The translations under genes and the position numbers were made by a program. DNA of 15,871 bases from Chthoniobacter flavus (GTDB taxonomy: Bacteria > Verrucomicrobiota > Verrucomicrobiia > Chthoniobacterales > Terrimicrobiaceae), in NCBI GenBank assembly GCA_945903555.1, contig CAMDOJ010000018.1:1-15871 (forward strand), given 5' to 3'. This document shows, one piece after another, positions 7,500-15,133 of the stretch (positions are counted from its first letter, which is position 1; each line of letters begins with the position of its first letter). Under the pieces are notes generated by a model, which worked only from the letters and a program-made list of their open reading frames with translations, was not told where the DNA came from and did not search any database.

Positions 7500-8960
7500 T
7501 TAAGCCAAGATGTCGTGGACGATGTGTCCGTGGACATCGGTGAGCCGGAAGTCGCGGCCTTGGTAGCGGTAGGTGAGACGCTCGTGGTCGATGCCCATGA
7601 GGTGCATGAGCGTCGCGTGGAGGTCGTGCACATGCATCGGTTTGTCTATGATGTTGTAGCAGTAGTCATCGGTTTTTCCATAGGTGATTCCAGGTTTCAT
7701 ACCGCCGCCGGCGAACCACATGGTGAAGCAACGCGGATGGTGGTCGCGGCCGTAGTTGTCCTTCGTGAGGACGCCCTGGCTGTAGGCGGTGCGACCGAAT
7801 TCTCCGCCCCAGATGACGAGCGTGTCGTCGAGCAAGCCAAGGCGTTTGAGATCCTTCACGAGCGCGGCCTGCGGTTGGTCGGTATCCTCACACTGCATGC
7901 GGATTTCCTTAGGCAAGTTGCTATGCTGGTCCCAGCCGCGATGGTAGAGTTGCACGAAGCGAACGCCACGCTCGGCGAGGCGGCGAGCCATGAGGCAGTT
8001 GTAGGCGTAAGAGCCTGGGGTTTTGACCTGCGGGCCATACATGTCGAGCGTCTCGGCGGATTCCTGCGAGAAGTCGGTGAGTTCTGGAACAGCAGTCTGC
8101 ATGCGATAGGACATCTCGTATTGCGCGATGCGGGCGAGCACCTCGGGGTCCATCGTTTGATCTGCTGTTAAGTGGTTTTGGTGGGCGATTTGGTCGAGCA
8201 TGCGGCGGCGGTCGGAGCGCTCGATACCATTCGGATCGTTAAGAAAAAGCACGGGGTCGCTTCCACTGCGGAGATTGATGCCTTGGTGCTCGCTAGGCAG
8301 GAATCCGGAACTCCACAATCGCGACGAGACGAATTGCGCATTACCCCGACCTTGGCTGATCATCACAACGAAAGCGGGCAGGTTTTCATTCATGCTACCT
8401 AGACCGTAACTCATCCAAGAACCGAACGACGGGCGACCGGGCAACTGGTGACCACTTTGAAGAAACGACACGCCCGGCTCGTGGTTGATCTGCTCGGTGA
8501 AGACCGATTTCACAACGCAGAGATCCTTCGCGAGGGTCGCGGTGTGGGGGTAGAGATCAGAAACCCAGAGACCGTCTTGGTTGTTGTCGTATTTTTTGAA
8601 TGCGAACATCGATGGTGCAACGGGCAGGCGCGATTGGCCTGAGGTCATCCCGGTGATGCGCTGGTCGCCGCGCACGGATTTGGGAATTTCCTTGTCATAC
8701 TGCTCTGCGAGTTGCGGCTTATAATCGAAAAGGTCCATCTGCGACGGACCGCCGTGCTGGAAGAGATAAATGACCCTCTTGGCTTTCGGTGAAAAGTGGG
8801 GAGCACCTAGGAATCCGCGCTCAAATGGGCTCGGAGCTGCTGCAAACATATTGTTGTTCAAGAGCGAGCCAAGCGCGGCAGCACCTAGGCCTTGCGCCAT
8901 TTTTCCGAAAAACTGACGCCGACTGATGTTGAGCAGATATTCTTCGACGGGATGTTTCAT
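7500..8960 (-). CDS. DUF1501 family exported protein, copy B
   Basis: Complete 486-residue paralogue of copy A with no length change. The N-terminus has SRRQFFGK with Arg14-Arg15 and then an Ala/Leu/Gly-rich stretch, fitting a Tat signal. The same presumed metal-site motifs are present: FQHGGPSQMD, GGEFGR, GRDHHPRC and HVHDLHATLMHLMG. Differences from copy A gather at residues 24-42, around 83-92 and around 262-270 (in the latter, DQIAHQNHLTADQ replaces DQLARQNNEEARQ). The presumed active-site blocks are unchanged. It starts 31 bp after the stop of PSD1 copy 3 and is probably translated from the same message. The 313 bp after its stop suggest the first operon may end here. As in copy A, the sulfatase formylglycine motif is not seen. 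The biochemical role is unknown; a metal-dependent hydrolase fold is inferred from the family. Confidence 0.93.
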   Translation of the reverse strand: MKHPVEEYLLNISRRQFFGKMAQGLGAAALGSLLNNNMFAAAPSPFERGFLGAPHFSPKAKRVIYLFQHGGPSQMDLFDYKPQLAEQYDKEIPKSVRGDQRITGMTSGQSRLPVAPSMFAFKKYDNNQDGLWVSDLYPHTATLAKDLCVVKSVFTEQINHEPGVSFLQSGHQLPGRPSFGSWMSYGLGSMNENLPAFVVMISQGRGNAQFVSSRLWSSGFLPSEHQGINLRSGSDPVLFLNDPNGIERSDRRRMLDQIAHQNHLTADQTMDPEVLARIAQYEMSYRMQTAVPELTDFSQESAETLDMYGPQVKTPGSYAYNCLMARRLAERGVRFVQLYHRGWDQHSNLPKEIRMQCEDTDQPQAALVKDLKRLGLLDDTLVIWGGEFGRTAYSQGVLTKDNYGRDHHPRCFTMWFAGGGMKPGITYGKTDDYCYNIIDKPMHVHDLHATLMHLMGIDHERLTYRYQGRDFRLTDVHGHIVHDILA

Positions 8961-8991
8961 CGTTTGCGATTTCTATGCTGGACGTCTGAGA

Positions 8992-11900
8992 TTAGTTGCG
9001 GGTGATGGTTTCATCGAGGTTGAGAATGGCGGACATACTGAAAGAGAGTGCGGCCAGTTGAGGGGCTGGGAGTTCCTTGTTTCTGGGCGTCTCGCCATAG
9101 GAGAGGAATTTTTCGGCATTTTCCGTGTGCGCAGTGAAGCGCTCGAGGTTTTCCTTGGTGAAGGAAATCCAGGTGGCCAGTTCGCTATCGGCGGGCGCAC
9201 GCCCAGTGGCGAGGCGGAACCCTCGACGGAGGCGCTCGGTGAGCTTTTCGTCCCACGGGCCGTTGATATCCGTGAAAAGGCGCTCGGCGAGTTTGCGGGA
9301 GAACTCGACGTAGGTCTCGTCGTTCATGAGGACGAAAGCCTGCGTCGGGCTGTTCGTCAGTGCTCGGCGGGTCACGCAGGCCTCGCGCGAGGGGGCGTCG
9401 AAGATTTCCATCTGAGCCGGCGGCACGGATTGCTTCCAGAGGGTGTAAAGCCCCCGACGGAAGAGCTTATCGCCGGTGTTGCGGGTGTAGATGCCGAAGC
9501 TGGCAGTGTTTTTCATGGATTTTTCCTTCCAAATTTCTGGCTGGTAGGGCTTCACACTCGGGCCGCCGATTTTCTCATTGAGGAGACCGGAGGCCGCGAG
9601 GGCGTTGTCGCGGATCAACTCGGCAGGGAAGCGGTAGCGCGGAGCGCGGGCGAGGAGCTTGTTCTCTGGGTCGATCTCCTTGAGATCCTGTCGGTGCTTC
9701 GCGGATTGGCGATAGGTGGCACTCATAACCATGTTTTTCATCGCGCGCTTGATGTCCCATTTGTTCTCGCGGAAATCGACGGCGAGATAATCGAGAAGCT
9801 CGGGATGGGTCGGGGTGTTGCCCTGCAGACCGAAGTCGTCCGAGGTTTTGACGAGGCCGTTCAGGAAAACCTGCTGCCAGAGGCGGTTCACCTCCACGCG
9901 GGCGGTAAGCGGGTTTTCTGGGGCCACCGACCACTGGGCCAAGCCGAGGCGGTTGTTTGGAGCGTCCTTCGGCATCGGCGGGAGGAAGCCTGGGGCCGTG
10001 CGTTCGCGTAGGCGGTCCTTGATTGGTTTGTCATACGCGCCGCGAGCGAGGACATAGGTTTTCACGGGATCCTTGCGCTCTTCCATGACCATCACGCGGG
10101 TGGTGCAGGTATCGAAATGGTTTTTGAGATAGTGAGAACGGGCCACATCAAGGCCGGTGGCGGGCGACTTGCCGGCGGCGTGAGCTTTGGAGGCGAGGTA
10201 GGTGTCGTTCATCCAATACAGGCGACCCTTGTTTTTGAACAACGCCAGCCAATCTTCGAGGCCGTGCGGATTGTTAGCGGTGGAGAATCGGAAGCTATTC
10301 GAGAGCGCGTTAGGGTACGGAGCTTCGGATCCTTGGAACTTGAGTTTGACGATGAGCTTCGCTCCCTTTGCAGGGGTCAAGGGAGCGGCGAGTTGAAGAA
10401 AGACAGCGCTGTCGATGCCGGGGATACCGAGCTTCCAACCCTTGGCGGGATCGTCCGCCTGTGCGGCGGTGAGTTCGGGGCTAAGGCCTTGGAAGGTCGA
10501 GCGCGCAGCGGCGATTGCGAGGGGCGCGCGTTTGCCGCCCTGCTCCAATTCGAGTTCGATGTCGGGGAGGGCTTGCCGGATGGTCGTCAAATCGTTGCCG
10601 TAAGACTCAGCAGCAGTATGGGGTTGGAGGTTCCAGAGAAAAGAAAAGGGATTTATGGAATCCACACGCAGGGTGTTGATCGGTGTTTCCGGAAGGTTTA
10701 ACTCCAAGGTGACGATATCGCCGGCGGCGAGCGGGAAGTTCAGAAGGAGATTTTGTCCATCCGCAAGAATCCGGTTGCTGTATTCCGGCACATCCAAGTT
10801 CAAAGTCGGCATTCCTCCATTCACGCCGACGACGCCATTGATATCCGCCAACTTAGGCTGAGAAGCGTCGTTATTCGAGACGCGCGATCCCCCCACTGGC
10901 TTAAGTTCGGTCCAATCGATGCCTTTGCTTTCGTCGGGAACCTTAAGCGCCTCGGGACTTTTGTCATCACGGATGGGCTGAAGCGCAGCAAGTGTCTTTT
11001 CCGCCGTTTCTATGAGTGGCTTCTGGGGCTCGGCCGAAAGGTACACAAAGGGAGGATAGGCCCGAGCGCGGTTGGTATTTTGGGATTCCAATCCAACCTC
11101 GTTGATGCTGTTGAAATAGGCCATCAGGCTGAAGAAATCATTCTGGGTGATCGGGTCGAATTTATGGTCGTGGCAGCGGGCGCAACCCACCGTCATTCCC
11201 ATCACCGCAGAGCCGTAGGTACTCACTCGGTCCACCGCGTATTCGACAAGCCACTCTTCGTTGATGGCGCCTCCCTCGTTCGTGATGCCGTGGTTGCGGT
11301 TGAAGGAAGTGGCGACCTTTTGGTCGATCGTGGCATTTGGCAAGAGATCGCCAGCCAGTTGCTCGGTAAGGAACTGGTCGTAAGGCATGTTTTTGTTGAA
11401 AGCGTTGATGACCCAATCGCGCCACGGCCAACTCGTGCGAAGCATATCAACATGGATGGCGTTGCTGTCGCCGTAGCGGGCGAGGTCGAGCCAATCGATG
11501 GCCATGCGTTCGCCATAGTGGGGCGACGCCAACGCGCGATCCACCATATTTTCGTAGGCCTTGTCGGAGGTATCGGCGATGTAGGCATCGATCTCCTCGG
11601 GCGTCGGCGGCAGACCGAGAAGATCCATGTGCACGCGGCGCACGAGGGTTTCCTTGTCGGCTTCGGGAGAGGGCGCGATGCCCTTGGACTCGAGCTTCGC
11701 CAGGATGAAATTGTCGATCGGTGTGCGCGGCCACGTCTTGTCCTTGACCTCGATGACGGCTGGCTTAACTGGTGCGACAAACGCCCAGTGCGGCTCGTAT
11801 TCCGCCCCTTGGCGGATCCACTCGGTGAGCGTGGCAATTTGCTCCTCTGTGAGCGGGGTTTTCTTCGAAGTAGGTGGAGGCATCACGGCGTTCGCGTCGT

Positions 11901-12276
11901 GGCTGACGATGCGCTGGAGGAGGAGGCTTTGCTCTGGCTTACCTGGAACAATGCCCACGCGTGGCGGTTCACCCGCTTTGGCAAGGTTAGCGCGCGAGTG
12001 TTCTTCGGTGTCGAGGCGGAAGGGGCTGGCCTGATTTTGGGCGTCGGGGCCGTGGCAGGCAAAGCAACTGTTCGACAAAATCGGGCGCACCTGACTGCTG
12101 AATGAAATCTTCTCGTCGGCGGGAGCGGCGGCCACGGTCTTGGAGGACGGAGCGGCCGACACAGCAGCCTTCGCGGGTTCATTTTTCCCCAAAGGATTAG
12201 CGGCCTGCTCGGGGGCTTTTTTGCAGGATGCGAAAATCAGCGTACAGAACAGGACGGCGAAACCGATTTTTTTCAT
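8992..12276 (-). CDS. PSD1-family cytochrome-like lipoprotein (PSCyt1-DUF1549-DUF1553), copy 3
   Basis: Complete 1094-residue protein and first gene of the array. The signal peptide starts MKKIGF and ends FASC (Cys18); the lipobox is slightly atypical, with Phe at -3. PSCyt1 carries CFACH at 71-75 and a downstream VMPPP. DUF1549 contains GERMAIDWLDLARYGD and CARCH. DUF1553 contains NPLTARVEVNRLW, YRFPAELIRDNAL and NSPTQAFVLMND, and the end is LNLDETITRN. The post-DUF1549 segment (about 455-515) differs in sequence and length from copies 1 and 2, whereas residues 17-104 are nearly identical to copy 2. The ATG has an AAGG element 10 nt upstream, the best ribosome binding site in the array, and a promoter-like sequence about 40-60 bp upstream. 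It is probably a surface or periplasmic haem lipoprotein working with DUF1501 copy B; the substrate cannot be read from the sequence. Confidence 0.94.
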   Translation of the reverse strand: MKKIGFAVLFCTLIFASCKKAPEQAANPLGKNEPAKAAVSAAPSSKTVAAAPADEKISFSSQVRPILSNSCFACHGPDAQNQASPFRLDTEEHSRANLAKAGEPPRVGIVPGKPEQSLLLQRIVSHDANAVMPPPTSKKTPLTEEQIATLTEWIRQGAEYEPHWAFVAPVKPAVIEVKDKTWPRTPIDNFILAKLESKGIAPSPEADKETLVRRVHMDLLGLPPTPEEIDAYIADTSDKAYENMVDRALASPHYGERMAIDWLDLARYGDSNAIHVDMLRTSWPWRDWVINAFNKNMPYDQFLTEQLAGDLLPNATIDQKVATSFNRNHGITNEGGAINEEWLVEYAVDRVSTYGSAVMGMTVGCARCHDHKFDPITQNDFFSLMAYFNSINEVGLESQNTNRARAYPPFVYLSAEPQKPLIETAEKTLAALQPIRDDKSPEALKVPDESKGIDWTELKPVGGSRVSNNDASQPKLADINGVVGVNGGMPTLNLDVPEYSNRILADGQNLLLNFPLAAGDIVTLELNLPETPINTLRVDSINPFSFLWNLQPHTAAESYGNDLTTIRQALPDIELELEQGGKRAPLAIAAARSTFQGLSPELTAAQADDPAKGWKLGIPGIDSAVFLQLAAPLTPAKGAKLIVKLKFQGSEAPYPNALSNSFRFSTANNPHGLEDWLALFKNKGRLYWMNDTYLASKAHAAGKSPATGLDVARSHYLKNHFDTCTTRVMVMEERKDPVKTYVLARGAYDKPIKDRLRERTAPGFLPPMPKDAPNNRLGLAQWSVAPENPLTARVEVNRLWQQVFLNGLVKTSDDFGLQGNTPTHPELLDYLAVDFRENKWDIKRAMKNMVMSATYRQSAKHRQDLKEIDPENKLLARAPRYRFPAELIRDNALAASGLLNEKIGGPSVKPYQPEIWKEKSMKNTASFGIYTRNTGDKLFRRGLYTLWKQSVPPAQMEIFDAPSREACVTRRALTNSPTQAFVLMNDETYVEFSRKLAERLFTDINGPWDEKLTERLRRGFRLATGRAPADSELATWISFTKENLERFTAHTENAEKFLSYGETPRNKELPAPQLAALSFSMSAILNLDETITRN
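11966..12228 (-). repeat. Near-identical tract shared with 6876-7138
   Basis: Partner of the 263-bp tract in PSD1 copy 2, with 8 mismatches and no gaps. It begins exactly at the lipobox region and ends within the PSCyt1 domain. The signal peptides upstream of the tract (MKKIGFAVLF here, MNPFIVLLMV in copy 2) show no similarity. Confidence 0.85.
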
Positions 12277-12279
12277 AAT

Positions 12280-12564
12280 TCAAATACCTTCATTCCAGAA
12301 TAACGAATCGAGAATAACATAGGGAGAGATTGAATCAAGAGCCCGTGTTATTTTATTGGGATGGGCCTTGGTTCTCGTGGATCTGGTGTGCATGGCGGAT
12401 TTTTTACTTCTTCCACAGACTTCGACTTGGCGGAGATGGAGGGTTTCTGGTTTTGCGGACTTGAGTTCGAGTCGAAGATACCGAGCTTTGCGACCAGGGA
12501 TTTTCGCGCCGGCGAGCAAGTCTCTCATCTCGGCAATAATACGCCAGCGAGGCAAGTGTAACAA
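12280..12564 (-). pseudogene. Probable relic of a discoidin-like (F5/8 type C) domain end
   Basis: A 94-codon minus-strand frame from TTG 12564 (internal ATG at 12528) to a stop at 12280, 3 bp before the PSD1 copy 3 start. Its middle, about residues 23-51, contains RYLRLELKS and LHLRQVEVCG. This resembles the last strands of galactose-binding, discoidin-like domains, where a RYVRIEL strand is followed by an L-x-EVEVFG strand. The rest (Arg/Lys/Thr-rich tail) does not look like a folded protein, and the array promoter lies inside the frame. I read it as the 3' remnant of a larger gene. It could instead be a small expressed protein. Confidence 0.35.
12311..12338 (-). promoter_or_regulatory. Candidate sigma70-type promoter of the PSD1/DUF1501 array
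   Basis: TTGATT (12338-12333) and TATTCT (12316-12311) are separated by 16 bp, each matching four of six consensus bases. Transcription would start near 12304, leaving about 28 nt of leader with AAGG (12290-12287) before ATG 12276. The position fits the first gene of the array. Found by eye only. Confidence 0.45.
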
Positions 12565-12574
12565 AATTGTTACA
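12557..12574. promoter_or_regulatory. Perfect 18-bp palindrome, operator-like
   Basis: TGTAACAA-AA-TTGTTACA, perfect 8-bp arms with a 2-bp centre. It lies about 50 bp before the kinase start and about 240 bp upstream of the array promoter. Its symmetry and length fit a site for a dimeric repressor or activator. It is too AT-rich and too far from a gene end to be a good terminator. The regulator is unknown. Confidence 0.5.
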
Positions 12575-12602
12575 AAGTGCAGAGTGCTTCCTCAAGGCAA
12601 AG

Positions 12603-12617
12603 CTTTATTGAATAAAG
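12603..12617 (+). repeat. Perfect short palindrome just before the kinase start
   Basis: CTTTATT-G-AATAAAG, perfect 7-bp arms, ends 6 nt before ATG 12624. Its second arm occupies the place where a ribosome binding site (weak AAAG) would be. It could modulate translation initiation or be a protein site. With a 1-nt centre the RNA hairpin would need to open to a larger loop, so it would be weak. Confidence 0.35.
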
Positions 12618-12623
12618 TCTTTT

Positions 12624-15038
12624 ATGTCCATCAGCGCTATTTCACAGTCTCTCGCATCGCGCTACCAGTTCAAGACCCTGCTGGGAGAAGGTGGCACAGG
12701 CGAAGTATTCACTGCTTGGGACAAACATCTGCGCCGCACAGTTGCGATCAAGCAAGTCAAAGTAGGGAACCTCAATGGGAATGATGTTCGCAGTACTTGG
12801 CAGGAGGCCATGTGTCTGGCCACATTGAAACACTCCAACATCGTTACTATTTACGATTTGGGAATCGAGGGGGATGTTCCCTACATCGTGATGGAGTATA
12901 TCCAAGGGGAAACGCTCGAGCGCATGGTTGAATCGGCGCCTCTCGAAACCTCCGTTTTTATCGATATTGCTAGGCAATGCCTTGAGGGACTCTGCAGCGC
13001 ACACCATGCAGGATTGATCCATCGAGACATCAAACCCGCAAACATCATGTTGTCCCGGTTGCCTACGGGTTCCTACCAAGTCAAAATATTGGATTTCGGA
13101 ATTGCATCGTTCACCCAAGACGGAAGCCTAGAAGAGCTTAAACCCGAAGACTCGGTCTCCGGCTCGATCCATTGGATCGCTCCCGAACAAATCGAAGGCT
13201 CACCGGCCAATGAACGGAGCGACATCTTCTCGCTAGGGTGCGTTTTTTACTTTGCGCTAACCGGCTTCCCCCCTTTCACTGCGAAAACAAAAGAAGGTAT
13301 CCTAGAAGCCAATCTAACTCACTCGGTGCGGCACATCTCCGTGTTCCGAAGGGACCTGCCACCAGCGCTGGCTGACTGGATCATGGGATTGATTTCAAGA
13401 AGCCCCTCTGAGCGCCCCGCCAAAGGCACCCAAGCTCTTAATGAATTGGAAATAATAACCGGAAAACGACAGGTTTCCACCGGCAGCATCCACTACCAAG
13501 CCCCAGCACTCAAGCCCTCGAACCAGCCGACCAGCGATGAGACTGCCTCTTTTCAATTCGATGAAATGGGCCTGCCGTCCCTAGATCAGCATCAAACGAA
13601 GCCCCTGCTTGAAGCGTCCAATCCTCCGCCTCCACATTCGAAGCCGAAAGTCAGAGGACTCTGGGTGCTAGTTGGCACGGCGGTGATGGCGCTCCTCGGC
13701 GTCCTCTGGCTCTTTACAGGTTGGAAATCCGGTGCTGGGCATGCCTCCAACCATCTCAATTCGGGAGAGCCGACCTTACGAATACATGGATCCAACACGA
13801 TCGGATCTAAATTGGCCCCAGCGCTTGTGGAGGGGTTTCTCCGAACGAAGGGTGCTACTGCAATCTCCGCAGAACAGGGCGGCATACCGATGGAAAAACG
13901 AATCGTTTTTGAACTGCCAAAAAAGACAACTCCTGGCAACGTGGAAATCCACTCCCACGGCTCAAAAACAGGATTTGTCAGCCTTTCAAATGCCACTTGC
14001 GACCTTGCCATGTCCTCAAGCGAGGTTCGGGAGGATGTTCGTGCCGAATTAATAAGCGGAGGCGTTGGCGACTTGCGGACTCCCGCCTGTGAGCATGTCA
14101 TCGGACTGGATGGACTCGCTGTGATCGTCCACTCTAGCAACCCGGTTTCGCGCCTCAATAAAGACCAAATCGCCGAAATCTTCTCTGGATCGCTTCGAGA
14201 CTGGTCTGAACTAGGGCGCAAAAAAGGGGGGCGAATCCACTTGTATGCACGGGACGCCAATTCCGGCACCTTTGACTCTTTCCAGTCCATGGTGATGGGA
14301 AACAAATCCCTGAGCCCGGATGCAAAGCGCATCGAGGACAGCACGGAACTCTCGGTGAGCGTTTCGAACGACCCTGATGGGATCGGTTTCGTCGGGCTGC
14401 CATATATCAAAGATTGCAAAGCCATCGCTGTCGGCGACGGCGAGTGCGCTCCGCTCATGCCTACGGCCTTCACCGTGGTCACCGAGGACTATGTCCTCTC
14501 GCGTCGCCTGTTTTTTTATTCTGCCCCAGTGCCTACCTCCGCCTGGACGAGGGAACTATTGGAGTTTTCCCTTGGAAACGAGGGTCAGGAAATCGTCAGT
14601 AAATCCGGATTCATCAAACAATCCATCGATTCCCACAGCATCAAGGTGCCGCCCGAAGCACCTCAGACATATTTGACCCTCGCCAAAGGTGCCGAGCGGC
14701 TCAGCTTGAACCTGCGCTTCACTCCCGACGGATCTCAACTGGACACCAAGGCGACGAGGGATTTGTATCGCCTTGTTGACGCCCTGACCCGCCCAGAGTT
14801 TGCGAAATCTCAAATTTTTCTGGTCGGCTTTTCCGATTCCTCGGGAGATGATCAAGTCGATCTCGAGCGTTCCCTAAAATTTGCAGAATTGGTATCGAGC
14901 GAGTTGGAAGTGCGAGGAGTGAGGTCCAAAGAGGTCGAAGGGGTGGGATCTGTTTTACCACTCGCCAGCAACTCCAATCCATTCGGCCGCGCGAAAAATC
15001 GCCGCGTCGAAGTGTGGATCAAGCCAGCCGATAAATAG
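12624..15038 (+). CDS. Transmembrane Ser/Thr kinase fused to PstS-like and OmpA-like domains
   Basis: 804 residues; the ATG is set by the kinase fold beginning about 12 residues later. Kinase domain, about 14-278: Gly loop GEGGTGEVF (21-29), Lys43 in VAIK, alpha-C Glu61, HRDIKPAN with Asp135 and Asn140, DFG 157-159 and APE near 186-188. All catalytic residues are present, so it should be active in the cytoplasm. A Pro-rich linker (333-341) precedes one hydrophobic helix (about 345-366). The periplasmic part, about 384-670, is PstS-like (PBP_like_2): GSNTIGSK (389-396), DGLAVIVHSSNPVSRL, and ARDANSGTFDSF (542-553), resembling the anion-binding loop. OmpA-like domain, about 692-800: GFSDSSGD and NRRVEVWI. 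The peptidoglycan-binding Asp738 is kept, but the Arg expected 15 residues later is Phe753. There is no N-terminal signal, consistent with kinase-inside topology. It probably senses phosphate or another anion; the ligand is inferred. It is divergent from the PSD1 array and followed by a small gene. Confidence 0.92.
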   Translation: MSISAISQSLASRYQFKTLLGEGGTGEVFTAWDKHLRRTVAIKQVKVGNLNGNDVRSTWQEAMCLATLKHSNIVTIYDLGIEGDVPYIVMEYIQGETLERMVESAPLETSVFIDIARQCLEGLCSAHHAGLIHRDIKPANIMLSRLPTGSYQVKILDFGIASFTQDGSLEELKPEDSVSGSIHWIAPEQIEGSPANERSDIFSLGCVFYFALTGFPPFTAKTKEGILEANLTHSVRHISVFRRDLPPALADWIMGLISRSPSERPAKGTQALNELEIITGKRQVSTGSIHYQAPALKPSNQPTSDETASFQFDEMGLPSLDQHQTKPLLEASNPPPPHSKPKVRGLWVLVGTAVMALLGVLWLFTGWKSGAGHASNHLNSGEPTLRIHGSNTIGSKLAPALVEGFLRTKGATAISAEQGGIPMEKRIVFELPKKTTPGNVEIHSHGSKTGFVSLSNATCDLAMSSSEVREDVRAELISGGVGDLRTPACEHVIGLDGLAVIVHSSNPVSRLNKDQIAEIFSGSLRDWSELGRKKGGRIHLYARDANSGTFDSFQSMVMGNKSLSPDAKRIEDSTELSVSVSNDPDGIGFVGLPYIKDCKAIAVGDGECAPLMPTAFTVVTEDYVLSRRLFFYSAPVPTSAWTRELLEFSLGNEGQEIVSKSGFIKQSIDSHSIKVPPEAPQTYLTLAKGAERLSLNLRFTPDGSQLDTKATRDLYRLVDALTRPEFAKSQIFLVGFSDSSGDDQVDLERSLKFAELVSSELEVRGVRSKEVEGVGSVLPLASNSNPFGRAKNRRVEVWIKPADK

Positions 15039-15133
15039 GTAATGAACATGCAGCCAAGATTCTTGAATGTTTCAAAATTGGCACAAAAGCGTGTTGGATT
15101 TTGTCCGGTCAAAATCAAAAACTTCTCTTACCT
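15039..15133 (+). promoter_or_regulatory. Spacer with inverted repeat between kinase gene and small gene
   Basis: 95 bp. A perfect 7-bp inverted repeat GATTTTG-TCCGGT-CAAAATC lies at 15097-15116, 17 bp before ATG 15134, and a smaller one, TTGAA-TGT-TTCAA, at about 15063-15075. Neither is followed by a U-tract, so neither is a convincing terminator and read-through into the small gene is possible. TTGGCA (from about 15078) resembles a -35 box but has no matching -10. Confidence 0.35.

Noticed and set aside
8926..12105. Long plus-strand open frames antisense to the PSD1 genes (for example 8926-10011 and 10753-12105, 361 and 450 codons; similar ones at 16-945, 2416-3249 and 4787-5764)
   Set aside because: They sit codon-aligned opposite the genuine minus-strand genes, recur at the same place in each copy, and show no domain or signal. 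They are a by-product of codon bias in the sense strand.
13592..14482. 296-codon minus-strand frame inside the kinase gene
   Set aside because: It is antisense to well-supported membrane, PstS-like and OmpA-linked coding sequence; its composition is Ser/Pro/Arg-rich with no domain.
15077..15096. TTGGCAC-like sigma54 promoter before the small gene
   Set aside because: The GG dinucleotide is followed, after 10 bases, by TG rather than the required GC, and no activator gene or site is seen.
15101..15133. TTG 15101 as start of the small gene
   Set aside because: It lies inside a perfect inverted repeat, has no ribosome site, and an ATG in frame is available at 15134.
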